Source: Sphingobacterium sp. UT-1RO-CII-1
Lineage (GTDB): Bacteria > Bacteroidota > Bacteroidia > Sphingobacteriales > Sphingobacteriaceae
Length of the DNA stretch: 64,000 nucleotides
Direction: 5' to 3'
Assembly: GCF_026711005.1 (NCBI RefSeq)
Contig: NZ_JAPPVJ010000009.1
Location: forward strand, 62,001 to 126,000
Shown here: positions 53,017 to 60,273 of the stretch, in pieces
How positions within the stretch are numbered: the stretch's first letter is position 1
How the letters are laid out: every line of letters starts with the position of its first letter
Translations under genes and position numbers: made by a program
Notes under the pieces: generated by a model
What the model was told of the DNA's origin: nothing
The model's database searches: none
What the model saw: the letters and a program-made list of their open reading frames with translations, nothing else

Positions 53017-54078
53017 ATGTCTCAACAAGTAACAACAACTAATAATCAAGTAACAACAACTCAACTTTCACAGTCAGAAAGATTTACGGTGGCTGTGATG
53101 AAAGAATTTACTGCTAACGCAGGAGATGTTCAACTTACTAACTTCCAAAAGAAGCTAATCCAGAATTACTTCATCAAACTGGATATGACTTTGAAGGAAA
53201 ATGAAGTAAAACGTCTTGCTAAATCGGATCAATATCGCGACCCTCTTGAGTTTATTTGGAAAAACGTAAATATGGCGCAATTGGCCTTGGATGTAGTTGC
53301 TTATTCTAGTATTGGCTTAGATCCTCTTCAAGACAATCATATTAATTTGATCCCTTACAAAAATAAGCGTTCTAATCAATTTGATATAGGTTTCATTATT
53401 GGTTATGAGGGAATGAAAATTAAAGCGGTGAAGTACGGCTTTGAAGTTCCGGATGATGTAATTGTAGAGCTAGTATACTCTAATGACATCTTTAAGTCCC
53501 ATAAAAAAAATAAAGATAACCAAGTTGAATCATACGAGTTTGATATTGTGAATGATTTTGACCGAGGGGAAGTTATAGGAGGCTTCTATTATCATGTTTT
53601 CAGAAGTAACCCTGAGAAAAATCGTCTTAAAGTTATGACGATGAAAGATATTAATAAGCGTATTCCGAAGAATGCATCGCCTGAATTTTGGGGAGGTGAG
53701 AAGAAAAAGTGGAACTCTGAAGAAATGGAGCATATTGACGGCTGGTATGAAGAAATGATTGAGAAGATGCTTAAACGCGCTGCTTATAACTCCATCACTA
53801 TCGATAGCGAAAAAATTGACGAACATCTTGTTAAGATGATGCAAGCCGAGTCAATTTCATTAGCTGGGAGCGATCAAACATTATTACAAGTAAAGTCTGA
53901 TATCAGTACTAATGCTAACAAAATTGAATTGCAAGGTTTTGATGATGTACAAATAATTGAAGAGTCTAAAACCAAGTACCCTGAGCCTATGGCGGAAAAT
54001 GCTCAAGATAGTGCGATGCAGCCAAATGAAAAGGCGTTTGAAGAAGAAAATGCTAATAGTCAAACTCTTGCTTTCTAA
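53017..54078 (+). CDS. recT: RecT single-strand annealing protein
   Basis: 353 residues. The RecT core is about 30-275, with LDMTLKENEVKR, the signature LDPLQDNHINLIPYKNK, and FDIGFIIGYEGMKIKAVKYG. Anneals complementary single strands for phage recombination and circularisation. The N terminus is a Gln/Thr-rich tail (residues 3-20), and the C-terminal 70 residues are acidic and variable, as in single-strand-binding-protein partners. No RecE exonuclease is adjacent; the next gene encodes a metallo-hydrolase that may fill that place. Confidence 0.94.
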   Translation: MSQQVTTTNNQVTTTQLSQSERFTVAVMKEFTANAGDVQLTNFQKKLIQNYFIKLDMTLKENEVKRLAKSDQYRDPLEFIWKNVNMAQLALDVVAYSSIGLDPLQDNHINLIPYKNKRSNQFDIGFIIGYEGMKIKAVKYGFEVPDDVIVELVYSNDIFKSHKKNKDNQVESYEFDIVNDFDRGEVIGGFYYHVFRSNPEKNRLKVMTMKDINKRIPKNASPEFWGGEKKKWNSEEMEHIDGWYEEMIEKMLKRAAYNSITIDSEKIDEHLVKMMQAESISLAGSDQTLLQVKSDISTNANKIELQGFDDVQIIEESKTKYPEPMAENAQDSAMQPNEKAFEEENANSQTLAF

Positions 54079-54080
54079 AA

Positions 54081-54815
54081 ATGCGTCTTCACATTATAAA
54101 TAGCAATAGTGATGGTAACTGCTACCTTTTCACCGACAATGAGGGGAATACCCTTATTGTCGAGTGCGGGGTACGTTTTGAGAAGATAAAGCAAGCAATG
54201 AACTTTGATTGTTCAAAGGTTGTAGGGTGTCTAGTTACGCATGAGCATGGTGATCATTGTAAAGGTGTCAAAGACGCTGTCAAGGCTGGACTCGATATCT
54301 ATGCATCAGCCGGAACTATCAAAGGAATGAAAATGGATAGCCATCGATTGAATACGATTGAAAAAGGCGCTAAGTTCTCTCTAGGTCCATTTGATATTAT
54401 TGGCTTTGATGTCCATCATGACGTTAATGAGCCTTTGGGGTTCTTGATTAGGCATGAGGAGATGGGAACTACATTGTTCCTTACGGATACTATTTACTGT
54501 GATTATACCTTTCCTGGTCTAACTAATGTGTTAATCGAAGCAAACTATAGTCAAGATATCATTGATGATAAATTATCTGACAATCGGTTTTTACGTAATC
54601 GAGTTATTCAGTCACATATGAGTGTAGAGACAGCTATCAAGACTTTAAAAGCTAATGATCTAAGTAAGGTTAATAATATCGTCCTCATCCATTTATCTGA
54701 CAGGAACTCGGACGCTAAAGTCTTCAAAAAACGTATCGAAGATGCTACTTTAAAAACTGTCACTGTTGCTACTGCAGGATTGACAATTGACAATTTTAAT
54801 ATTTATCCATTTTAA
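54081..54815 (+). CDS. Metallo-beta-lactamase-fold hydrolase (putative phage nuclease)
   Basis: 244 residues. The metal motif is THEHGDH (His54, His56, Asp58, His59), preceded by SNSDGNCYLF and followed by DIIGFDVHHDVNEPLGFLI and the metal-bridging Asp in LFLTDTIY. A late His (IQSHMS, IHLSDRN) completes the two-metal set. It follows recT after 2 bp. In many temperate phages a protein of this fold sits next to recT, where RecE-type exonuclease would be expected; a DNA-processing role is inferred. Its last 29 bases are overlapped by an upstream extension of the next frame. Confidence 0.88.
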   Translation: MRLHIINSNSDGNCYLFTDNEGNTLIVECGVRFEKIKQAMNFDCSKVVGCLVTHEHGDHCKGVKDAVKAGLDIYASAGTIKGMKMDSHRLNTIEKGAKFSLGPFDIIGFDVHHDVNEPLGFLIRHEEMGTTLFLTDTIYCDYTFPGLTNVLIEANYSQDIIDDKLSDNRFLRNRVIQSHMSVETAIKTLKANDLSKVNNIVLIHLSDRNSDAKVFKKRIEDATLKTVTVATAGLTIDNFNIYPF

Positions 54816-54825
54816 TCTTAAAACT

Positions 54826-55893
54826 ATGTTTTTCCCACAAGACGCAATTATAAAGCATATTTCTGTGCACAGAGTAGGAAATAAGGCAAATGATGAATTT
54901 TATGTACTATCTGAAACACCACTAACTCTTAATGAGAAGTTAGAGGATTTATTTTCTAAATATCTCCTTGTACCTTTTATGAAAACAAACGAGGTATATA
55001 ATTTCTATCACCTTTCATGTGAATTGAATTTAAATGAAGTATTCAATTTTGTGAATCGTTTCTTAGATGGTCCTGAGGAAATTTGTAATGAACCTGAATT
55101 TCATGAATTATCAAAAAATATTGCTAAGCATTTGTATGAATGCACTGATCATCCAAAACTAAAAGGGGGCGAACTGTATGTCGCTTATATCGAAGGGGTA
55201 CAATTTGAGGGTGAGATACGCAATGCTATAGGCGTCTTCAAGTCTGAAAATAAGCAATCATTTTTAAAGGTATCTCCGGTTGTTGATGGGTTTAGCGTTG
55301 ATTTTGAGTCTGAGGCTATTAATATTGATAAGCTGGATAAAGGTGTCATTATCCTAGATACAGATTCATGTAAAGGATATGATGTTCTTGTAATAGACGG
55401 AACATCTATTTCTGAATCTATTATTTGGAAGGATGATTTTTTGAAGGTAGTTGCTCGAAATGATAGCTATCAACAAACTTCAAATGTATTGAAGGTATAT
55501 AAGAATTTCGTAGTTGATAAAATTGATGAAGTGTTTGACTTGGAGACAGCTGATAAAATCGACTTGTTAAACCGATCAATGCATTATTTTAAGAACAAAG
55601 AAACCTTTGATAGTACAGAGTTTGAAGAAGAGGTGATTCAAAGCGACAAGGCGATAGAGCTATTCCAAGAGTACAAAAAGGAGTTTGTGGAGGATTTTGA
55701 GGTTTCTATAGATGAAAGCTTCCCAATTTCTAATTCTGCGGTAAAGAAAATGCAAACTACATATAAGTCTGTTATCAAACTTGATAAAAACTTCCTTATC
55801 CAAGTTAATGGCAAGCGCGAATATCTAGAGAAAGGATATGACGAAGTAAAGGATATGAATTATTATAAACTTTATTACGATAACGAATCTTAA
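54826..55893 (+). CDS. NdpA/YejK-type 37-kDa nucleoid-associated protein
   Basis: About 355 residues. The frame opens at 54787 within the previous gene, but ATG 54826 (MFFPQDAIIKHISVHRVGN) matches the family start. NdpA features are IIKHISVHRVGNK at the N terminus, HLYECTDHPKLKGGELYVAYIEGV, GVFKSENKQSFLKV and the helical C-terminal half. E. coli YejK binds nucleoid DNA and influences topoisomerase IV and gyrase; a phage-borne copy could affect DNA topology in replication or packaging, but this is inference. An unusual passenger between recombination and replication genes. Confidence 0.8.
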   Translation: MFFPQDAIIKHISVHRVGNKANDEFYVLSETPLTLNEKLEDLFSKYLLVPFMKTNEVYNFYHLSCELNLNEVFNFVNRFLDGPEEICNEPEFHELSKNIAKHLYECTDHPKLKGGELYVAYIEGVQFEGEIRNAIGVFKSENKQSFLKVSPVVDGFSVDFESEAINIDKLDKGVIILDTDSCKGYDVLVIDGTSISESIIWKDDFLKVVARNDSYQQTSNVLKVYKNFVVDKIDEVFDLETADKIDLLNRSMHYFKNKETFDSTEFEEEVIQSDKAIELFQEYKKEFVEDFEVSIDESFPISNSAVKKMQTTYKSVIKLDKNFLIQVNGKREYLEKGYDEVKDMNYYKLYYDNES

Positions 55894-55903
55894 TTTTTTC
55901 ATT

Positions 55904-56356
55904 ATGAATAGAACAGTTATTCCTAAACCAAGAGCAAAAGTTAAACTGACGAAAGCTCGTGAATATGCGATATTAAAAGATGTACAGTTTATTGGTACAG
56001 TTATACAAGTTGTGCAGAATAAATGGAGAGAAAACCTATTTGACACCGAGTTAAGGGGGCAAACATTAAAGAACTTTAGTAATCAAATCTATAAAGGAGC
56101 TCATGGGATGGAGCGCGAATTAAGAACTAAGTTTAATTTAAATGATCCAGAAGAATTAGAATATGAATTAGCAACCTCTATGGACCGTGTAATTTCTTTC
56201 TTTTGCTTGATGCCATCGGGCTTAATTAATTCTATAATGGACAGACTAGAAGCTGAAAAGAGAGCTATTGAGCTTGAGCACAATGGGGTTGTCCCTATGG
56301 AGGTGCAGCCAGATGTCTATGACATTGCACCAGAAAGAGAGGAAGTGCAAATATAG
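55904..56356 (+). CDS. Phage protein of unknown function
   Basis: 150 residues, largely helical, no membrane segment or signal. Basic first third (RTVIPKPRAKVKLTKAREY) and acidic tail (YDIAPEREEVQ). The middle, KNFSNQIYKGAHGMERELRTKF, is amphipathic. Last gene before the leader RNA and terminator at 56438-56540, so it closes the early transcript. Family not recognised. Confidence 0.68.
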   Translation: MNRTVIPKPRAKVKLTKAREYAILKDVQFIGTVIQVVQNKWRENLFDTELRGQTLKNFSNQIYKGAHGMERELRTKFNLNDPEELEYELATSMDRVISFFCLMPSGLINSIMDRLEAEKRAIELEHNGVVPMEVQPDVYDIAPEREEVQI

Positions 56357-56401
56357 GGGTGAACATCTTGTAAAATAATACTCTTAAAAATAACTAAACC
56401 A

Positions 56402-56433
56402 TTTGGTTAAGTTTGGGTTTTATTTTACATTTG
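56402..56433 (+). promoter_or_regulatory. Phage promoter with 14-bp box (copy 1)
   Basis: TTTG (56402-56405), a 20-bp gap and TACATTTG (56426-56433). The -33 lies inside CATTTGGTTAAGTT (56400-56413), which recurs at the packaging promoter with the same spacing. It drives the leader RNA and probably the replication genes. Confidence 0.75.
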
Positions 56434-56437
56434 ACTA

Positions 56438-56540
56438 TTCAATTGTATCGTCTCACATTTATACAATTTTAAAGACATTTTAGCCCTTATTAGGATGAAC
56501 CGGAAGTGAGACGCTGGGGATTCCTGATAAGGGTTTTTTA
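56438..56540 (+). ncRNA. Predicted two-hairpin leader RNA with kissing loops
   Basis: Begins at the predicted start of the 56402-56433 promoter. Hairpin 1: AATTGTAT (56441-56448) with ATACAATT (56461-56468), its 12-nt loop carrying CGTCTCAC (56449-56456). Hairpin 2: CCCTTATTAGGA (56484-56495) with TCCTGATAAGGG (56522-56533), then six T; its 26-nt loop carries GTGAGACG (56506-56513), the exact complement of the first loop. It ends 13 bp before the next ATG. Either a small phage RNA or an attenuator of the replication genes. I do not recognise a named Rfam family. Confidence 0.65.
56484..56539 (+). terminator. Intrinsic terminator / attenuator (hairpin 2)
   Basis: A 12-bp stem with one G-T pair (56484-56495 with 56522-56533) followed by TTTTTT (56534-56539). 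It would end both the early transcript and most of the short leader transcript, so the genes beyond require readthrough or antitermination. Confidence 0.85.
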
Positions 56541-56552
56541 TTCATAATAGTT

Positions 56553-56903
56553 ATGATAGTAGAACTTAAAAAGGTGAAAATTACCAAATCAATATTTAAT
56601 CAATTATTGAGCCCTCAACTACATGCATTATGTAGAAATACAGATTATAAAATTCTTGGTTGGATATATGAGAAAGGCAAGAAATATATATTACTCTATA
56701 GAACTGATGATAATAGCCTCCACAAGTTACTTCCTATAACGAATATGGTAGTTGATCAACGTAAGCCGAATGTCGTGAACTTTAGTAAAGGTGGATATAG
56801 TATGTTGATTGAACTCTCTTCCATGAGTGAGGCAGTGAAGTGGATAGCTAGAATTAATGAAATTCTATATGAAGCACGGACAAAAGGGCAATTATATTTA
56901 TAG
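56553..56903 (+). CDS. Phage protein of unknown function
   Basis: 116 residues, basic in its first half, with a beta-strand pattern (YKILGWIYEKGKKYILLYRTDDNSLHKLLPI) and an amphipathic helix at the end. It begins 13 bp behind the attenuator-like terminator, without a clear ribosome-binding site of its own. First gene of the replication block. No family recognised. Confidence 0.65.
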   Translation: MIVELKKVKITKSIFNQLLSPQLHALCRNTDYKILGWIYEKGKKYILLYRTDDNSLHKLLPITNMVVDQRKPNVVNFSKGGYSMLIELSSMSEAVKWIARINEILYEARTKGQLYL

Positions 56904-56914
56904 ATAGTGATGTT

Positions 56915-57187
56915 ATGGAAAAGACAATAGAACAGATAAAGGAAGAAGTATCTAAAGAGCTTCTACACCCTTACAGAACTTGGACAGAAAATGCCCGTTT
57001 TTCAAGTGATGATAATATCAGTGTGCTTGAAGATTCGGGGGCGATTGACGAAGTAATGATCCGATACGCTTCGCAGTTTCAGAAGCAAAACGAGCTGTTA
57101 AGAGAGAGGGTAGCGGAGTTGGAGGATGATTTGAAGAAGTGTAAAAAGTTTAATAAAGCATTAAGGGGCAATAGTGATTGGGAATAA
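56915..57187 (+). CDS. Small coiled-coil phage protein
   Basis: 90 residues, acidic. Residues about 55-82 (FQKQNELLRERVAELEDDLKKCKKF) form a clear heptad coiled coil; the N-terminal helix EKTIEQIKEEVSKELL is also amphipathic. It starts 11 bp after the previous gene. Similar short coiled-coil proteins are frequent in phage early regions; function unknown. Confidence 0.65.
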   Translation: MEKTIEQIKEEVSKELLHPYRTWTENARFSSDDNISVLEDSGAIDEVMIRYASQFQKQNELLRERVAELEDDLKKCKKFNKALRGNSDWE

Positions 57188-57256
57188 TTTTTTTTTAATA
57201 AAGGTAAATAAAAATAGGGTGCTTGAGATTATTAAAAAACTAGAAAGGATAAATAG

Positions 57257-57430
57257 ATGAAACTATTAAAATTATTAACGTACCTATACATCCCAATTTT
57301 CCTGCTAGGTGCCTTTCTTGCGGGGTTGGCAATAGTTATCATGACTATTGGCCAGCTGCTAATGTTAGAGACTGAAAGAGCTAAAAAAGGGTATAAATTT
57401 ATGATGAGAAGTACATTTAGAGGAAGGTAA
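57257..57430 (+). CDS. 57-residue membrane protein
   Basis: ATG 57257 is preceded by AGAAAGGA (57242-57249) as a ribosome-binding site. One strongly hydrophobic stretch (residues about 8-35, TYLYIPIFLLGAFLAGLAIVIM) and a basic tail (RAKKGYKFMMRSTFRGR) predict a single-pass inner-membrane protein with its C terminus in the cytoplasm. It ends 3 bp before the initiator gene. It could be a holin-like or superinfection protein, but its place in the replication block argues against a lysis role. Function unknown. Confidence 0.65.
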   Translation: MKLLKLLTYLYIPIFLLGAFLAGLAIVIMTIGQLLMLETERAKKGYKFMMRSTFRGR

Positions 57431-57433
57431 AAA

Positions 57434-58372
57434 ATGGCAAAAGAATCATTCTATTTTAGTCACGATTATGGATCGAGAAACGATCCTAAATTAATGAAGG
57501 TTCTAATGAAATTAGGGCAAGAAGGTAAAGGTGTTTATTGGGATTTAATAGAAATGCTATACGAGCAAGGTGGTTATCTTATGCTATCGGACTGCGATAG
57601 CTATGCGTTCGCATTGCGCACTAGTGAGGAGTGCATTACTAGTCTTATAAATGACTTTGGGCTATTTGAAAATGATGGTGAAAAGTTCTGGTCAAATAGT
57701 GTTATGACAAGGCTTAATAAGAGAGAGGCTAAGTCACAAAAGGCAAAGGAGAGTGCGTTTAAAAGGTGGAATAAGACAGATTCTAATGCGAACGCATCAA
57801 ATAATAATGCGAACGCATTGCAAACGAAAAGCGCACCCAATGCTATAAAGGAAAGTAAAGTAAAGGAAAGTAAAGTAAAGGAAATAGTAGAAGAAGAAGA
57901 TAAAGAAGAAAATCTCGTCACCGACACCGACTATCCTTCGGATGATGCTATTATTCCTAAACCAAATGCTTGGGGAGCATATTCGTCAATGGATGATTTA
58001 GAAAAAGTTTTATTATCTCATTCTGCATGGCAAGCAGACTTTGGAAAGTCATTAGGTATTGAAAGTACGAATGATGTGCCAAAGTGGATAAAGAAGTTTT
58101 TCTCTTTTTGCAATGGATCTGGAAAGATTCACGAAAAAGAATCAGATGCAAAGTCTCATTGTCACTCTTGGACAAGGCGCCAAATTGAATTGGGAAAAAC
58201 ATTAGATACTTCAAACCTGGCTATTCCCCAAGAGACAATGAATGGCGATAAACCGAGTATTCCAGGGACTAAATCAGGGGAATTGATTGGTAAATGGATT
58301 TGGCTAAACAACGGGTGGAGAAATACAACAACTTTCACAGATCATCAAAAGCGCCGAAACGGATTGGTATGA
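57434..58372 (+). CDS. Phage replication initiator, Lin1244/DUF4373 N-terminal domain
   Basis: 312 residues. The N-terminal domain (about 1-95, SHDYGSRNDPKLMKVLMKLGQEGKGVYWDLIEMLYEQGG) is the Lin1244/Lin1753 winged-helix type found in phage DnaD-like initiators. A low-complexity linker (about 115-165: Asn/Ala-rich, then Lys/Glu/Ser/Val repeats) follows, then a C-terminal domain ending with a Trp-rich segment (SHCHSWTRRQIELG). It stands directly before dnaB (ATGA overlap), the usual place of the helicase-loading initiator. The linker DNA contains iteron-like palindromes and a purine tract, so the origin may lie in this gene. Confidence 0.85.
   Translation: MAKESFYFSHDYGSRNDPKLMKVLMKLGQEGKGVYWDLIEMLYEQGGYLMLSDCDSYAFALRTSEECITSLINDFGLFENDGEKFWSNSVMTRLNKREAKSQKAKESAFKRWNKTDSNANASNNNANALQTKSAPNAIKESKVKESKVKEIVEEEDKEENLVTDTDYPSDDAIIPKPNAWGAYSSMDDLEKVLLSHSAWQADFGKSLGIESTNDVPKWIKKFFSFCNGSGKIHEKESDAKSHCHSWTRRQIELGKTLDTSNLAIPQETMNGDKPSIPGTKSGELIGKWIWLNNGWRNTTTFTDHQKRRNGLV
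57603..57910. other. Candidate phage replication origin inside the initiator gene
   Basis: Three copies of the palindrome ATGCGNNCGCAT at 57603-57614, 57786-57797 and 57807-57818. The last two are spaced by exactly 21 bp, two helix turns. A purine-rich A/G tract follows, with 2.6 tandem copies of a 15-bp unit (57846-57884) and more A/G to 57910. Iterons beside an easily melted tract within the initiator gene is the lambda-type origin layout. Origin function is inferred. Confidence 0.55.
57846..57884 (+). repeat. 15-bp tandem repeat, 2.6 copies
   Basis: Unit TAAAGGAAAGTAAAG at 57846-57860 and 57861-57875, with a partial third copy to 57884. It encodes the KESKV repeats of the initiator linker. 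Copy number may vary among related phages. Confidence 0.9.
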
Positions 58373-59841
58373 AAAAAAGAGAATACAACAATTTAGGGAA
58401 ATTGCCTCCAATGGCTTTGGATTTGGAAGAAGCTGTTTTAGGATCAATTTTGATTGAGTCTACTGCAATGATGTTTGTCGCAGATGTTCTTCGTCCTGAA
58501 ATGTTTTACAAAGAATCTCATCAGTTGATTTACAAGGCTGCTCAGGAGGTTTCAATGTCAGGAGACCCTTTGGACCTGATGACTGTGATGCAGCAATTGC
58601 GCAGAAACGGTGATTTTGAAACGGTAGGGGGAGCTTTTTATTTAACTGGCCTAAGCGATCGGGTTGTTAGTTCTGTAAACATTGAATATCATTCTCGGAT
58701 TATTGCTCAAAAATTTATGCAAAGAGAGCTAATCAGATTGTCTAGTACTACAATAAATGATTGCTATGATGAGACAAAAGACATTTTTGATATTTTATCA
58801 ACTTATGAAACTGAACGAGATAATGTCGTCAATAACGTATCGTCTAGAAAGGAAGTGTCTCAGAAGAAAGCTGTTCGAGAAGTTTTAGAAGATATGGCTA
58901 GAAAAGCCGAAATGGGGGTTAAAGATGTGACAGGAGTAGACACAGGAGATAGTACTTTGAATTCATTGACAGGTGGTTGGCAACAGTCGGATTTGATTAT
59001 TCTAGCAGCACGTCCAGCTATGGGTAAAACTGCATTCGCACTTAAAAAAGCGGTTAATGCAGCTAGAGCAGGAAATCCTGTTGCAGTATTTTCTCTTGAA
59101 ATGTCGTATCAGCAACTTATTCAGCGGGTGCTCTCATTCGAGTCTGGAATTGCATTAGAAAAGATAAAAAAATTAAAACTTCAAGATCATGATTGGCATA
59201 AACTAAGCATGATGCAGGGTGAAATTGAAGATTTACCAATCCATTGGGATGATACTCCTGGATTATCACTCATTGAGCTTTCGGCAAAGGCAAAGAGGCT
59301 CAAAAGACAGCACGGGGTTAAAATGATTATCATTGATTATCTACAGCTCATAACGACTCAATCTAAGGATCGATATAACGCAGTTAGTGACATATCCCGC
59401 GCTTTAAAGGTGTTAGCAAAAGAATTGGATATTCCGGTTATTGCATTATCACAATTGAGTCGTGCTGTTGAATCAAGACCTGGTAATGGTAAGCGCCCAA
59501 TGTTATCAGATTTGCGTGAGTCTGGTTCTATTGAACAGGATGCCGACATGGTAATGTTTCTATATCGACCAGAGTATTACGGTAATGTTGAAGATGAAGA
59601 GGGGCGATCAACTGCCGGTATGGCGGAGGCAATAGTTGCTAAGCACCGTAATGGCTCTACGGACACCGTTTTGTATAATTTCCAAGGAGCAACAACAAAC
59701 TTCACTTCTTGGGATGACGATGGGTTCATAAGTCCAGAGATGATTACGGATTTTTCATTTATTAAGCAACCAATGGAGTTGCCGTCTAATAACGTGAATA
59801 AACATGCTAAATGGAATTTTCCAGAAGATAATGTTTTTTAA
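58369..59841 (+). CDS. dnaB: Phage replicative DNA helicase, DnaB type
   Basis: 490 residues. The N-terminal primase-interacting domain (about 12-120, LPPMALDLEEAVLGSILIE) is joined by a linker to a RecA-like motor. Walker A is ARPAMGKTAF (Lys220), Walker B is MIIIDYLQLI, and the H4/arginine-finger region is RESGSIEQDADMVMFLYRPEYY. The frame extends to 58294, but ATG 58369 overlaps the initiator stop (ATGA), and the protein then starts as in other DnaB proteins. Unwinds phage DNA, probably loaded by the initiator encoded just before it. Last gene before the packaging promoter. Confidence 0.94.
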   Translation: MKKREYNNLGKLPPMALDLEEAVLGSILIESTAMMFVADVLRPEMFYKESHQLIYKAAQEVSMSGDPLDLMTVMQQLRRNGDFETVGGAFYLTGLSDRVVSSVNIEYHSRIIAQKFMQRELIRLSSTTINDCYDETKDIFDILSTYETERDNVVNNVSSRKEVSQKKAVREVLEDMARKAEMGVKDVTGVDTGDSTLNSLTGGWQQSDLIILAARPAMGKTAFALKKAVNAARAGNPVAVFSLEMSYQQLIQRVLSFESGIALEKIKKLKLQDHDWHKLSMMQGEIEDLPIHWDDTPGLSLIELSAKAKRLKRQHGVKMIIIDYLQLITTQSKDRYNAVSDISRALKVLAKELDIPVIALSQLSRAVESRPGNGKRPMLSDLRESGSIEQDADMVMFLYRPEYYGNVEDEEGRSTAGMAEAIVAKHRNGSTDTVLYNFQGATTNFTSWDDDGFISPEMITDFSFIKQPMELPSNNVNKHAKWNFPEDNVF

Positions 59842-59859
59842 TAAACCAAAACTTAATCA

Positions 59860-59891
59860 TTTGGTTAAGTTGAGTTAAGTTTATAGCTTTG
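59860..59891 (+). promoter_or_regulatory. Phage packaging-operon promoter with 14-bp box (copy 2)
   Basis: TTTG (59860-59863), a 20-bp gap and TAGCTTTG (59884-59891). The box CATTTGGTTAAGTT (59858-59871) is identical to the one at 56400-56413. The predicted start coincides with ATG 59896, giving a leaderless message. Confidence 0.75.
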
Positions 59892-59895
59892 CTTT

Positions 59896-60273
59896 ATGAT
59901 GCATAAAAACATTCTAAAGCTAGCTATGAAAGATAATCCAAGTATTGATTTTGATGCTTATAAGGATATGTTGACTGCACTTCCTTTGGATGACAGCCTC
60001 ATTGATAGGCTTCATAAAGCATCCTTTTCAGATCGGAGTATCAAAGATTCTGATTTAAGATTTGTGGCGGCTATGTTGATACTATTCTCCCCTAAATCAA
60101 TTTATTTAGAAGAGAAGACAGTTTACGGTGTCGCAAAAGCCATATTAAAGAAACTTGATCTTAGTGATAGATTCAAGGCTATGTATCGGATTAAAGTAGC
60201 TCGGGAAGTATATGAGGTTGATTCTGTGTTCAAGGGTCATGTTGATAAAATAGTTGAGGAGGTGAGGGTATGA
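59896..60273 (+). CDS. Phage protein preceding the small terminase
   Basis: 125 residues, helical, with a basic C-terminal half (FKAMYRIKVAREVYEVDS). The start ATG ATG at 59896/59899 lies at the predicted transcription start, and no ribosome-binding site is visible. Its TGA overlaps the terminase small-subunit ATG (ATGA). The position at the head of the packaging operon fits an accessory packaging or late-regulatory protein. Family not recognised. Confidence 0.7.
   Translation: MMHKNILKLAMKDNPSIDFDAYKDMLTALPLDDSLIDRLHKASFSDRSIKDSDLRFVAAMLILFSPKSIYLEEKTVYGVAKAILKKLDLSDRFKAMYRIKVAREVYEVDSVFKGHVDKIVEEVRV

Noticed and set aside
50851..54815. SMC-like ATPase plus MBL hydrolase as a defence system
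   Set aside because: Flanked by recT, integrase and phage replication genes in one operon direction; a phage recombination module explains them better.
57841..57884. Regular 15-bp repeats that at first look like a small CRISPR or VNTR
   Set aside because: No spacers between units; they lie in frame within the initiator linker and are better seen as a coding tandem repeat.
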